In this document: positions 1 to 8,997 of the stretch, in pieces
Layout of the letters: each line of letters opens with the position of its first letter
How positions within the stretch are numbered: the stretch's first letter is position 1
Source: Nocardioides_C sp963700955
GTDB taxonomy: Bacteria; Actinomycetota; Actinomycetes; Propionibacteriales; Nocardioidaceae
Direction: 5' to 3'
Length of the DNA stretch: 64,000 bases
NCBI GenBank assembly: GCA_963700955.1
Contig: CAVOZH010000004.1
Span: 186,001 to 250,000, forward strand
Made by a program: the position numbers and the translations under genes
The notes under the pieces: generated by a model
Database searches by the model: none
The model's input: the letters and a program-made list of their open reading frames with translations, nothing else
What the model was told of the DNA's origin: nothing

Positions 1-1
1 C

Positions 2-709
2 ATGGAGCGCCGGGTGGTCAAGGCGTTGAAACCGGTGCTCGCCCGCGCGGCCGGCGTGCCCATGCCCCATGACTCGGTGTTCGACGCGATCGAGCGCCTG
101 CACGCGGACCTCCACGAGGTCCAGACCCTGCTGACCGGCCCGCAGTCCAGCGTGCGGCTCGTGCTCACCCCGGAGCAGGTGGTCGTCGCCGAGGCCCGCC
201 GCTCCCTGACGACCCTGTCGCTCTTCGGCTACCGCGTGGACGGGGTGGTGGCGAACCGGGTGTTCCCCGAGGGTGGGGCCGACGCGTGGCGGGGACAGTG
301 GGTCGCCGCACAGCAGCGGGTGCTGAAGGAGGTCGAGCAGTCGTTCGGCGACCTCGCGATCTGGCGGTCGTCGTACCAGCCCTACGAGCCGGTGGGGGCA
401 CACGAGCTGGCAGCCTTCGCGGGGGCGCTGTACGCGGACGACGACCCGCTGAGCCCTCCGGCCGGCGAGGGGCCGATGACCGTCCGTCGGACGTCGAGCG
501 GCACGACGCTGAGCCTCGCCCTACCCTTCGTCGAGAAGGCCGACGTGGACCTGGCCCGGCACGGCGACGACCTCTTCGTGACCGTCGGGTCCTACCGACG
601 GCTGCTGACGTTGCCGTCCTCGCTGCGCAAGCAGGTCGTCGCGGGGGCGCGCGTCCAGGACGGTGCGCTCGAGATCCGTTTCAAGACCGCAGGCGAGGAG
701 CAGGCATGA
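2..709 (+). CDS. ArsA-family ATPase, C-terminal part (5' truncated by window edge)
   Basis: The visible 235 residues are the C-terminal part of an ArsA/Get3-type P-loop ATPase. The Walker A region lies upstream of the window. Seen here are the ArsA-like helical segment (VFDAIERLHADL, then SVRLVLTPEQVVVAEARRSL and DGVVANRVFP) and a final HSP20-like beta domain of about 75 residues (from roughly 160 to the end) that is typical of actinobacterial homologues. Family members couple ATP hydrolysis to handling of client proteins or metalloids; the client here is unknown. It overlaps the next gene by 4 bases (ATGA), so the two are probably co-translated. It occupies the position of M. tuberculosis Rv2184c relative to the downstream dcw region. 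The methionine at base 2 is internal. Confidence 0.8.
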   Translation: MERRVVKALKPVLARAAGVPMPHDSVFDAIERLHADLHEVQTLLTGPQSSVRLVLTPEQVVVAEARRSLTTLSLFGYRVDGVVANRVFPEGGADAWRGQWVAAQQRVLKEVEQSFGDLAIWRSSYQPYEPVGAHELAAFAGALYADDDPLSPPAGEGPMTVRRTSSGTTLSLALPFVEKADVDLARHGDDLFVTVGSYRRLLTLPSSLRKQVVAGARVQDGALEIRFKTAGEEQA

Positions 710-1090
710 CCGGCGACGACGACTCCGTCGGAAGCGTGGGGGAGGAGGCAGTGAAGCTGCTCGCCGCCCTGCAGGGCTGGGCCCGCGAGAGCGGCAGCGA
801 CTACGCCAACGCGGCGGCCGCTGCTGCCACCGGTGCCGCCTCCACGGCCTCGTCCATCAACGAGCACATCGCGACCGGGCGCCAAGGAGTGCCAGTTCTG
901 CCCGATCTGCCAGGTCGTCTCCGTCGTCCGCGCGACGAGCCCGGAGGTCAAGCAGCACCTGACCTCCGCGGCCACGTCGCTCCTGCAGGCCCTTGCAGCG
1001 GGGATGGCCGCCGCCGGCAACAGCGGCAGCACCCAGGACCCGAGTACGACGTACCAGCGGATCGACCTGGAGGACGAGGACGACGACTGA
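706..1090 (+). pseudogene. Small Cys-motif protein, frameshifted
   Basis: The gene starts with ATG overlapping the ArsA stop codon. The first frame gives an acidic, Ala-rich N-terminus ending at HIATG. The conserved-looking second half (AKECQFCPICQVVSVVRAT, SPEVKQHLTSAATSLLQAL) continues one base out of phase from about 881 to the stop at 1088-1090. One extra base near 877-882 in GGGCGCC explains the break. The C-x2-C-x2-C cluster could bind metal. I do not recognise a named family. Both halves have good coding character, so a sequencing or assembly indel is as likely as real loss. Confidence 0.55.
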
Positions 1091-1118
1091 GCCGCCCCTC
1101 TCGCTGTCGCAAGGCCTC

Positions 1119-3186
1119 TCAGCGGACGAGCGTGAACGGGTTCAGATCGGGCATCGTGACCGCCGAGTTGGGATCGACAGCCATCTTCACCCTGGTCGTG
1201 TTGCCGTCGAGCGAGAGGCTGGTGGCGATGAACTGCGCGTTGGTGAGGTCCAGGAGCGCTCCACCGGCGAGACTGACCGAGTCAGCGTTCGGCACCATGA
1301 AGACCCCTCGGACGTTGAACAAGCCGCCGCCGGCCATGCTGTAGGTCAAGGGGCCGCTGTTGTCACCTCCGCTCTCGCTCCACAACGCGAGGTCCTCGGG
1401 CCCGTTGATGTCGCTCCAGGCCGGGGCCAGGGCAGGGTCCGGACTGCCGTCGGCCAGGGTCATCACGTCGTACTGGTTCGGTGCGGTCCAGTCGATGCCA
1501 CCTCCGGTCTGCTTGAACTGGCCATCACCCATCGTCAAACCGGGGCAGGGAGTCAGCGTGGGCCCGGGGACGAGGGCGGGGGCAGCCGGGTAGGTGGCCG
1601 CGAGAGGCACGCATCCGGTCGAGTCACCGCCCAGCGACATGAGGGTGGTGTAGCACATGCGGAGGAGACCTCCGGTCTCCTTGATCTGGCCCTGCTTCAA
1701 GAAGAGCGTCGCCTTGTTCGGGGTGCCGGTGAAGGCGGGCGAGCATTGCGGCACCGGGGGAGCCGGGGCTGGGGGTACGGCCATGTTGCCGGCGGTGTGC
1801 ATCGTGAACTGGGCGCTGCCGTTGAGCTCGATGGCGGTCCTTTCCAGGGAGCCCGTGGATGTAGACCTTCGTCGCGTTCGGCATGTCGACGTTTGCGGAG
1901 GGGTTGACCCTGCCGTTGAAGACGACGGTCGAGGCGTTGATGGTCGGGGTGCCCTTGTAGCCGTTGTTGGCGGTGCAGTCGATGAACAGCTTCGGTGCGG
2001 CCACCGCCGATGGGGAGGGTGGCCGGGTTGCAGTCGGAGACCACGACGTAGCCGTTGGCCGGCAAGGCTGCGGTTACGTAGGTGAGTGAGAAGATGCCGT
2101 TGGCGCTGGTGATGGCGTTCCGTGACGCCAGTGATGTAGCGGTCGTCCACCAGTCTCCGCGTGACGATCATCCCTGCCGGTGGGCGGCGTCTTCGGCAGG
2201 GCGGCGGCCTCCGGCCTCGTTGAGCGCAGCGGTGCCGTAGACGTACGCCGCCGCGTCGCGGATGGTGCCGATGGGCACGCCGTTGTTCCCGGCCACCGTC
2301 GTGATCACTCCCGGCTTGGCCGGGTCGGGCAGGAGCGGGTTGTGCTCACCAGCGGTGCCGCGTAGGCGACGATCCCGTCGTGGCTCTACCGGTCAGGATC
2401 GAGTCGGAGCCGCAACCGCTGCCGTCGGAGTCGGAGTGGATCGTTCCGGCCTGCGAAAGTCCGTTCGTGGAGACGTCTCCGTACACGTGGATACACGAGG
2501 TCCGCCGGCAGCCGATCCGGTCTTGAGAATCGGGACAGCCAGTTCGCTTGAGGAGCAGCATGGCCGGAGCGTCCTGGCCAGGACCGACGGCCACCCGACC
2601 GACGGAGCGCACCCGGGTGTCGAGGTCGCTCGAGGTCGCCATGCTCCCCGCGGTGGGCTTCCTGGACTGCCTGATGATCACGCCGATCTGGTCGCAACCC
2701 GACATGGCGCTGACGTCGGAGGAGAGAGACCCGTAGGCCTCCTCCGGGAAGCCGCCGTCGCTGACCTTGTACGGCATCTTGATCGTCACCCAGTACTTCG
2801 TGCCGCCTGACGTGACCGTCTGGTCGTAGACCGCCCACGTCGACGGGACCGTGGGCTTGCAGGCGATCGAGGTGACGGGCACCCGTGCAGGTGAAGCCCG
2901 GTAGGCCGCTGAGCTCTGGCTTGTTCGCCTTCAGGAAGTCGAGGGCGCCACAGACGCCGCGGTAGGTGTAGACATCAGTCCCTCCGCCGTCAGCGGCATG
3001 AAGACCGGCCATGACAGCGTCGTCGGCCGCGAGCTTGTTCTCCTGGCGGTCTGCCCTGACCAGACCGAAGTCCAGGACCAGGGTGGAGGCAACCACGAGA
3101 AGCGCGATCGACAGAGCGACGATGATCGCCACCGCGCCTCGGTCATCGCGGTTTCTCTTCCGGAGAACACCCAGCAATGTGCTCAT
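1119..3186 (-). pseudogene. TadG-like Flp pilus-assembly protein, multiply frameshifted
   Basis: The N-terminus (start 3186) is a classic TadE/TadG head: a short basic stretch, DRGAVAIIVALSIALLVVAS, one membrane helix, then VLDFGLVRADRQENKLAADD, as in TadG-like proteins that anchor Flp pilus machinery and expose a large outer domain. Extended secreted-type sequence follows, spread over all three minus frames. Breaks are inferred near 2883, 2377, 2342, 2205, 2178, 2130, 2010 and 1845. The segments join into one coherent protein of about 680 residues ending at PDLNPFTLVR. Because every segment keeps codon bias and protein-like content, the disruptions look recent or artefactual. The gene overlaps the end of the TadE-like gene by one base (TGATG), so the two are probably translationally coupled. 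Confidence 0.7.
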
Positions 3187-3748
3187 CAGCAGGTGTCTCC
3201 TCTCTCATAGCGGGCGACGGAGCCCCGCATGATCGTTCCGTTGTAGACGGGAAGCAGGACGGCGTTGATCGTGAAGTTCCTGGCGGCTATCACCCTCACG
3301 ACGCACACGTCCGTAGGCACAGGGGGAACCTTGGGATAGTCGGTGACAGCTGGGATCGCGAACGTCGCACTGCCGTCGCCCTGGTCACAGTCCTGCTTCA
3401 GACGATGACGGGGATGACAGCGCCGTTCTTGATCAGCTGCACGCAGACAGCGGTGTGCGGCGGGGACCCGAAGTCGTCGAACTGCGTGTCACGGACCCGC
3501 GCGATTACGTCGGTAGTCCACGTCGACGGCACCACCGAAGCATCAGCCGTGGCGCCGAACCGAGCACCTTCCCGGACCGCGTTGGTCACACCCAGCGCGC
3601 GACTGTAGGAGACACCAGACGTAGCCGTGCCGATGAGCAGCATGATCAGAATCGGTGCGACCAGGGCGAACTCGACCGCCACAGCGCCCCGCTGCCCTGG
3701 TCGGCTGAGGGCGCGAGACAGAAACCTCCCGCGCAGACGACCCGCCAT
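3186..3748 (-). pseudogene. TadE-like pilus-assembly protein, frameshifted near its C-terminus
   Basis: The start at 3748 opens with a basic head, then GQRGAVAVEFALVAPILIMLL, the TadE-like motif with its single membrane helix, and the usual YSRALGVTNAVREGARFGAT that follows it. The uninterrupted frame stops after 116 residues at GAVIPVIV (about 3398). A second frame then continues without a stop through KQDCDQGDG and ARNFTINAVL to a TGA at 3188-3186. One missing base near 3400-3406 restores a protein of about 186 residues, the usual size for TadE-like proteins. The gene is first in a probable tadE-tadG operon and is preceded directly by an inverted repeat that covers its ribosome-binding site. 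Confidence 0.7.
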
Positions 3749-3749
3749 G

Positions 3750-3803
3750 GTTACCCCCTAGAAACGTCAACTTTTGTCAGGCTATTGATCGACTAGGGGT
3801 AAC
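3750..3803 (-). promoter_or_regulatory. Inverted repeat covering the tadE ribosome-binding site
   Basis: GTTACCCCCTAG at 3750-3761 is answered by CTAGGGGTAAC at 3793-3803, an 11-of-12 match around a 31-base loop. In the minus-strand transcript the proximal arm contains AGGGGG, the best Shine-Dalgarno candidate, ending a few bases before the ATG at 3748. A folded leader would hide it. The same repeat could instead be a protein operator. Confidence 0.45.
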
Positions 3804-3969
3804 GCTGCGGAATTGCCGAGAATAGTCCGGATGGGCGGTTCGTCGAATTAAAGTAAAGACGCCGTCCTGAAGGTCCAGCTGTCGTGGCCGCTCATGCGCG
3901 CAACGCTCGCCCGGACAGACTTTCGGCGGAAGCGGTTCCGAACCCGGGGCGGCCCTCTATATTGCTCAG

Positions 3970-5331
3970 GTGTCGCACAACGAGGGACTACGCACCGATG
4001 CTGCCGCGCCACGGTGGTTCGCGCCGCTGGCACTCTTCGTCGCGGCGCTCGCGTTGTTCATACCGACGGCATCGGGCTACTACGCCAACTGGGACCCTTG
4101 GGCCTCCTCCGTCTCGGCCTGGCGCATCGCCAACACCGGGCAGCCCTGGATGGAAGGCGTCGACTTCGACCAGCTCACCGGCGTGAAGGACCCGACCGTC
4201 TGGCAGAGCGAGGTCAACGGACACCTGGTCACCACTCGGATGTACGGACCGATCCTGGCGGCGGTGCCGTTCTACTGGGTGGCCGCCCACAGCGACGAGG
4301 CGGGCTTCTCGATCTACCGGGGAGGGATGACGGCGGCGGTGTTCGTCGCCGCGTCCGTCGTACTCCTCTTCCTCTCCATGCGCCGACGGGTGGGTGACAC
4401 GAGGGCTCTGGTCGGGGCGGCCGTCTTCGGCTTCACGACACCGGCGTGGTCGGTCGGCGCGAATGCACTCTGGACCCATCCCATGACGATGTTCGGGTTG
4501 GCAGGCGCGGCCTGGGCCACCAGCCGGGACCGCTGGTGGCTCGCGGGGCTGTTCCTCGGGGTCGGGATCTGGGCGCGGCCCCACATCGCGCTGGTGGCAG
4601 CGATCATCGGCCTGGGCATGGCGTGGAGCCGCCGCAAGCCCACCATCGCGGTCGCGCTCGGGGTGCCGACGGCCCTCAGCCTCGTGGCCCTGGGCGCCTG
4701 GAACAACTATGTCTTCGGCAGCTGGAACCCGCTGGGCGCCTACGCCGGGCACCAGGTGACGGCAACCGTCCCCACCCTCGGCGAGAAGATCAACCAGCTC
4801 GAGAACGTCGCCGGCTTCCTGTTCGCGCCGGACCGGGGTCTCCTCGTCTGGACGCCCGTCGTACTGGTGCTCCTGCCAGTGGTGATCCGGGCCTGGCGCA
4901 CCGTGCCCGACTGGTCGCGCTGGCTCGCCGTAGGCGGCGTCGCCTACGTCGCCCTGCAGCTCGCGCTCAACTACTTCGGAGGAGCCGACGGTTTCTACGG
5001 CTACCGCCACGGGCTGGAGCTGCTGGTCTGCATCACGCCGCTGTACACGTTCTCCCTCGGTGCCGCCGGGATGCGGACCTTGCGCGCTGCCACGGTCGTG
5101 GCCTTCCTGCAGCTCGCCATCATCTGGCCCGGGGCGGTCTTCGAGTCCTTCTACGTCAACGCCGACGACGTCTGGACCGACAACAGCTTCTGGTACGCAC
5201 TTCGTCATCACCCGGTGTTCTTCGGGTGCTCGACCGCGCTCTGCCTGCTCGTGGGGGTGTACGCCGCGCGCCGGATACGGGGGCAGATCCGCGAGGCGGA
5301 CGAGGAGGAGCTCGCCGCGGCGCTGCTGTGA
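3970..5331 (+). CDS. Polytopic membrane protein of unknown function
   Basis: The 453-residue protein has about ten hydrophobic segments, beginning with LALFVAALALFIPTA at residues 20-34, and a loop containing YYANWDPWASS just after the first. The layout (one N-terminal helix, a large first loop, then many helices) resembles GT-C-fold glycosyltransferases of actinobacterial envelopes, but I see no diagnostic catalytic motif, so a transferase role is only a suggestion. The GTG start is favoured by an excellent -10 box, TATATT at 3958-3963, six bases upstream, implying a leaderless transcript. It is divergent from the tad genes and convergent with the TIGR00300 gene. Confidence 0.75.
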   Translation: MSHNEGLRTDAAAPRWFAPLALFVAALALFIPTASGYYANWDPWASSVSAWRIANTGQPWMEGVDFDQLTGVKDPTVWQSEVNGHLVTTRMYGPILAAVPFYWVAAHSDEAGFSIYRGGMTAAVFVAASVVLLFLSMRRRVGDTRALVGAAVFGFTTPAWSVGANALWTHPMTMFGLAGAAWATSRDRWWLAGLFLGVGIWARPHIALVAAIIGLGMAWSRRKPTIAVALGVPTALSLVALGAWNNYVFGSWNPLGAYAGHQVTATVPTLGEKINQLENVAGFLFAPDRGLLVWTPVVLVLLPVVIRAWRTVPDWSRWLAVGGVAYVALQLALNYFGGADGFYGYRHGLELLVCITPLYTFSLGAAGMRTLRAATVVAFLQLAIIWPGAVFESFYVNADDVWTDNSFWYALRHHPVFFGCSTALCLLVGVYAARRIRGQIREADEEELAAALL

Positions 5332-5437
5332 GGGCTGGTCTCAGTCTTGTCGGGCCTCAACCCGCTCACGGGTGCCGCGTTCGCGCGTTCTGACCCAGCT
5401 CTGACCCCGCTCCCGTTCCGTGCCCGCGGGAGTCGCG

Positions 5438-6679
5438 TCAGACCTTGTGGTTGCGGTACTCAGGGACGAGCTCGACCGCGAGCTGCTCCAGGAACAGGCC
5501 CACGTCGGTGACGATGCCCCGGGCCTGCGACGAGCCCCGGTCGGCGAGCTTGGTCACCGTGGCGGGGTTGATGTCGACGCAGACCAGCGGGATCGTCGCC
5601 GGGAGGATGTTCCCGGTCGCGACCGAGTGCAGCATCGTGGCGACCATGAGGCAGAACCCGACGTCCTCGAGCTGCGCCCTCATGGCGCGCTGGCCGTCGA
5701 TCACGTCGGTGTAGACGTCAGGGAGCGGGCCGTCGTCGCGCACGGAGCCGACGAGGACGAACTCCTTGCCCTCGGTCACGAGCGCGTGCATGATCCCGCC
5801 GGTCAGGACACCTTGGTCCACGGCGTCCTTGATCGAGCCGGCCTTGCGGATCGTGTTGAGTGCGCGGATGTGGTGCTCGTGGCCGTGCTCGACGCCGCGG
5901 CCCATTGCGAGGTCGACGCCGAGCGAGGTGCCGTACAACGCGGCCTCGATGTCGTGGGTGGCGAGCGCGTTGCCCGCGAAGAGGACGTCGACGTAGCCCG
6001 CCTTCACCATGGCGACCATCGCCGGAGCGGCACCGGTGTGCACGACGCCCGGACCGCCGACCCACAGCACCTTCTTGCCCGCGGCCTTGGCCTCGCGCAT
6101 GCCGTCGGCGACCTGTCGCACCAGTACTGCTTGCGGCTTCTCGCTGGAGACCTCGGACTCCATGAACCCGAACCCGCCGCTTCCGGCGGGCGGCTCGGGG
6201 ATCGCGACCTTGATGCCACCCGCGCCGCACACGACCTTCATCCCGGCCTTCACGTCGGCCATCGGCAGGGTGTAGACGCGGAGGTCCGGTCCCTCGCCCT
6301 CGACGATCAGGCCGCAGTCCATCTCGGGGTTCGACACCTTGAGCCAGCGCCCGGCGTACCGCACGCGGGTCTCGAGGTTCGTCGTGGAGTAGAAGTGGTC
6401 GGGGAACACGCCGTCTATCTCTGCCTCGCCGACAGACGCCTCGCCCGGGTCGACCTGGTTCACACCGCGGGTCTGGAGCCGCATCAGCAGCCGCTCGAGG
6501 GACTCGTCGTCCTCCGCGGAGACGGTGATCACCGCGCGCGAGGTGTCGCCCGCGTCGTGCCCGACGTCGAACCTGTCGATGACGTAGTCACCGTCGTACT
6601 CCCGGATGTCGTCGAGCACCCGAGACAGGATGCCGGTGTCCATCAGGTGGCCGGTGATCTCGACGGTCTCGCTCTGCAC
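5438..6679 (-). CDS. TIGR00300-family enzyme (LOR/SDH-like; archaeal-type ornithine cyclodeaminase)
   Basis: This 413-residue protein matches the LOR/SDH conserved-region family by its N-terminal half (VEITGHLMDTGILSRVLDDI, with GGDYVI-type text nearby) and its C-terminal nucleotide-binding half (KKVLWVGGPGVVHTGAAPAM, then LFAGNALATHDIEAALYGTS). Archaeal members convert ornithine to proline and ammonia using bound NAD; cyanobacterial relatives are fused to an arginine dihydrolase domain, which is absent here. The GTG start at 6679 is chosen because AAGGAG sits six bases upstream and the family sequence starts there; upstream codons are low quality. The gene appears to be monocistronic. Its substrate in this organism is inferred only from family. 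Confidence 0.75.
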   Translation of the reverse strand: MQSETVEITGHLMDTGILSRVLDDIREYDGDYVIDRFDVGHDAGDTSRAVITVSAEDDESLERLLMRLQTRGVNQVDPGEASVGEAEIDGVFPDHFYSTTNLETRVRYAGRWLKVSNPEMDCGLIVEGEGPDLRVYTLPMADVKAGMKVVCGAGGIKVAIPEPPAGSGGFGFMESEVSSEKPQAVLVRQVADGMREAKAAGKKVLWVGGPGVVHTGAAPAMVAMVKAGYVDVLFAGNALATHDIEAALYGTSLGVDLAMGRGVEHGHEHHIRALNTIRKAGSIKDAVDQGVLTGGIMHALVTEGKEFVLVGSVRDDGPLPDVYTDVIDGQRAMRAQLEDVGFCLMVATMLHSVATGNILPATIPLVCVDINPATVTKLADRGSSQARGIVTDVGLFLEQLAVELVPEYRNHKV

Positions 6680-6741
6680 GCAGGACTCCTTCGTGTGGAT
6701 CGGTTGCCTCGACTGGGGTGGGCCAGCGGTCAGACCGATCC

Positions 6742-7332
6742 TTACACAACGGCGCCGTCGTCGCCGGGGCCACCGCCCCGTCCGCTCGGCATGGTCGCGA
6801 CGAGGTAGACGAACCCGCCGATGAAGCTCGCCGCGAGGGCGAACATCAACCAGTCCGGCAGGCTCCACCCGAGTACGACGGCCAGCAGCATGAGGACCGG
6901 GGACCCGAACAGCCCCACCCAGGCGGCCCGGCGGCGGGGATCCAGCACCGGCATCGGCGGAGGCGTGGGCGGGACGAAATGCCCCTCGTCGTTCCAGCTC
7001 GCCGCTGACTCGAGCGGGTCGTTCCAGCTCGGCTGGAACAGGCCGCGCAGCCGTTCGTCAGGGTGCTCGACGGGTGGTTTCGGGGCCTCGGTCGGGGGAG
7101 CCTGCAGCTCGTCGAAGGGGTCGACCGGCGCCGTCCCCGGCTCGACCTCCGGATCGGTCCCGGACCCAGCCGCACCGACGCCCGGCCCGGGCTCACCGGC
7201 GGGCGGGTCGTCGTAGTGCTCGACGATCTCGCGCCAGGCGGCGTCCTCGTCGAGCTTCCGCCCGGCCCCCTCGCCACGTGCCGCGGACCCGCTGTCGGCG
7301 GGGTCGTCGGGCTCGTCGGGGTTGTGGGTCAT
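6742..7332 (-). CDS. Proline/acid-rich protein with two C-terminal membrane helices
   Basis: The 196-residue protein has a long disordered, acidic, proline-rich N-terminus (residues 1-130). Two hydrophobic segments follow: WVGLFGSPVLMLLAVVLGWSL and LMFALAASFIGGFVYLVA. A glycine-rich tail ends it. This is the common layout of small actinobacterial membrane proteins of unknown function. It lies 7 bases downstream of the alpha/beta hydrolase on the same strand, so the two are probably co-transcribed. I do not assign a function. Confidence 0.7.
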   Translation of the reverse strand: MTHNPDEPDDPADSGSAARGEGAGRKLDEDAAWREIVEHYDDPPAGEPGPGVGAAGSGTDPEVEPGTAPVDPFDELQAPPTEAPKPPVEHPDERLRGLFQPSWNDPLESAASWNDEGHFVPPTPPPMPVLDPRRRAAWVGLFGSPVLMLLAVVLGWSLPDWLMFALAASFIGGFVYLVATMPSGRGGGPGDDGAVV

Positions 7333-7339
7333 GGCCTCG

Positions 7340-8113
7340 TCAGTCGTCGGATGTCACGCGTCGGATGAAGTCGACGGACTCCTCGAAGATCGCAGGAGCG
7401 TCGTTGTCCAGCGTAGCCACGTGGTAGCTGTCTTCCAGGATGCGCTCCTGGACGTCACGAGACGAGACCTTGCTCGCGATGATCTGCGACGACGACGGGT
7501 CGACGACGTGGTCCTCCGCAGACCGGAAGTGGATGATCGGCTGCGTGACCTTGGCGAGGTCCGACCGGAGCTCCTTCCAGCCGGTGAGCATCGAGCTCAG
7601 CGCCTTCAGGGGAGTCCGGCTGTAGCCGTGCTCGTCCTGCCCCGGCTTCTTGATGTCGTTCACGACCCCGGGCATCGACGGGAGGACGTGCTTGAGCACC
7701 GGGACGGCGAGAAGCTGCTTGTTGTTGAGGTGCACGGCGGCGTTCACCAGCATCACCCCGCTGACCTCGCGGCCACGGTCGGCGGCCAGCTTGAGCACCA
7801 GCCCACCGCCCATGGAGAGGCCACCCACCACGACCTGGTCGTGCTCGGCCTTGAGCTTCTCGAAGGCGCGCTCGAGCTCGCCGTACCAGTCCTGCCAGCC
7901 GGTCCGGTTCATCTCCTGCCACGAGGTGCCGTGCCCGGGCAGCCGGGGGACGGCCACGCCGAAGCCCAGGGCAGCGAGGTGGCGGCCCCACGGGACCATG
8001 GAGGCGGGCGAGCCGGTGAAACCGTGGCTGAGCAGGACGCCGACCCGGCGCCCGTCGGCCTCGTCCGGCTCTCCGGTGGCGAGGAACGGTTCGGCGTGGG
8101 GGGCAACGGACAC
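7340..8113 (-). CDS. Alpha/beta hydrolase (carboxylesterase / monoacylglycerol lipase-like)
   Basis: This 257-residue alpha/beta hydrolase shows the oxyanion-loop region LLSHGFTGSP, a nucleophile elbow GLSMGGG (Ser), an acid residue in HFRSAEDHVVD, and a terminal His in DSYHVATLD. Its spacing matches bacterial carboxylesterases and monoacylglycerol lipases that cleave short-to-medium acyl esters in the cytoplasm. The GTG start at 8113 is preceded by GGAG at six bases; in-frame codons further upstream lack protein character. It is divergently placed from the acyltransferase gene at 8246, which hints at lipid metabolism, but the substrate is not visible. Confidence 0.85.
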   Translation of the reverse strand: MSVAPHAEPFLATGEPDEADGRRVGVLLSHGFTGSPASMVPWGRHLAALGFGVAVPRLPGHGTSWQEMNRTGWQDWYGELERAFEKLKAEHDQVVVGGLSMGGGLVLKLAADRGREVSGVMLVNAAVHLNNKQLLAVPVLKHVLPSMPGVVNDIKKPGQDEHGYSRTPLKALSSMLTGWKELRSDLAKVTQPIIHFRSAEDHVVDPSSSQIIASKVSSRDVQERILEDSYHVATLDNDAPAIFEESVDFIRRVTSDD

Positions 8114-8245
8114 GGGGGACTCCAAAATAGGCGTGCGACAGGTTGACTTCGGCGCCGTGGGTACCCACCCCTCGACGACCCGAGTGCATCGTCGCACGCG
8201 CTCGGAAACGGGGCTAGGGTTTGCGCAACGACAGGAGGTTCACCG

Positions 8246-8995
8246 GTGTTCTACTGGCTGCTCAAATGGGTGTTCATCGGCCCAGTGCTGCGCCTGCTCT
8301 TCCGCCCGCGCGTCGAGGGTGCGGAGAACGTCCCCGAGGACGGGCCGGCGATCCTCGCGAGCAACCACCTGTCCTATGCCGACTGGTTGTTCATGCCGCT
8401 GACGCTGCCGCGTCGCGTGACCTTCGTCGCAAAGGCGGAGTACTTCAACGGGTCGGGCATCAAGGGCTGGCTCCAGAAGTCGTTCTTCTCGGGCTCCGGC
8501 CAGGTGCCGATCGACCGGTCCAGCGGGGGCGCGGCGGAGGGCGCCCTGCTCTCGGCCAAGCGAGTCCTCGGCGCCGGGGAGCTGTTCGGCATCTACCCCG
8601 AGGGCACGCGCTCCCACGACGGGAAGCTCTACCGCGGCAAGACCGGGGTGGCCCGACTCGCCCTCGAGACAGGGGTGCCGGTGGTCCCCGTCGCGGTGCT
8701 CGGCACCGACGTCGTCGCGCCGCCCGGCAAGAAGTTCGGCTCGTTCACGCGTCCCGTCGTGCGGTTCGGCAAGCCCCTGGACTTCTCGCGCTACGAGGGC
8801 CTCGAGAACGACCGCTACGTCCTCCGGTCGATCACCGACGAGATCATGTACGAGATCATGCAGCTCTCCGGCCAGGAGTACGTCGACATCTACGCGACCA
8901 AGGCCAAGGCGCTCGACAAGGAGGCCGCCCGCAAGAGTGCCGCCGAGGCCAAGGCCGTCGAGGACGCGGGGAACTCCGAGCTCAAAGCCTCCTGA
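8246..8995 (+). CDS. plsC: 1-acyl-sn-glycerol-3-phosphate acyltransferase family protein
   Basis: The 249-residue protein carries the PlsC motifs in order: SNHLSYADW (variant of NHx4D, residues about 38-46), an intermediate GQVPIDRS block, and YPEGTRS (motif III) at about 116-122. These enzymes add an acyl chain to lysophosphatidate at the inner membrane in phospholipid synthesis. The GTG start follows AGGAGG at seven to eight bases; a -10-like TAGGGT lies at 8215-8220. The C-terminal 30 residues are a charged Lys/Ala tail. Two bases separate its stop from the next ATG. M. tuberculosis has an acyltransferase (Rv2182c) in the equivalent place. Confidence 0.88.
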   Translation: MFYWLLKWVFIGPVLRLLFRPRVEGAENVPEDGPAILASNHLSYADWLFMPLTLPRRVTFVAKAEYFNGSGIKGWLQKSFFSGSGQVPIDRSSGGAAEGALLSAKRVLGAGELFGIYPEGTRSHDGKLYRGKTGVARLALETGVPVVPVAVLGTDVVAPPGKKFGSFTRPVVRFGKPLDFSRYEGLENDRYVLRSITDEIMYEIMQLSGQEYVDIYATKAKALDKEAARKSAAEAKAVEDAGNSELKAS

Positions 8996-8997
8996 CC

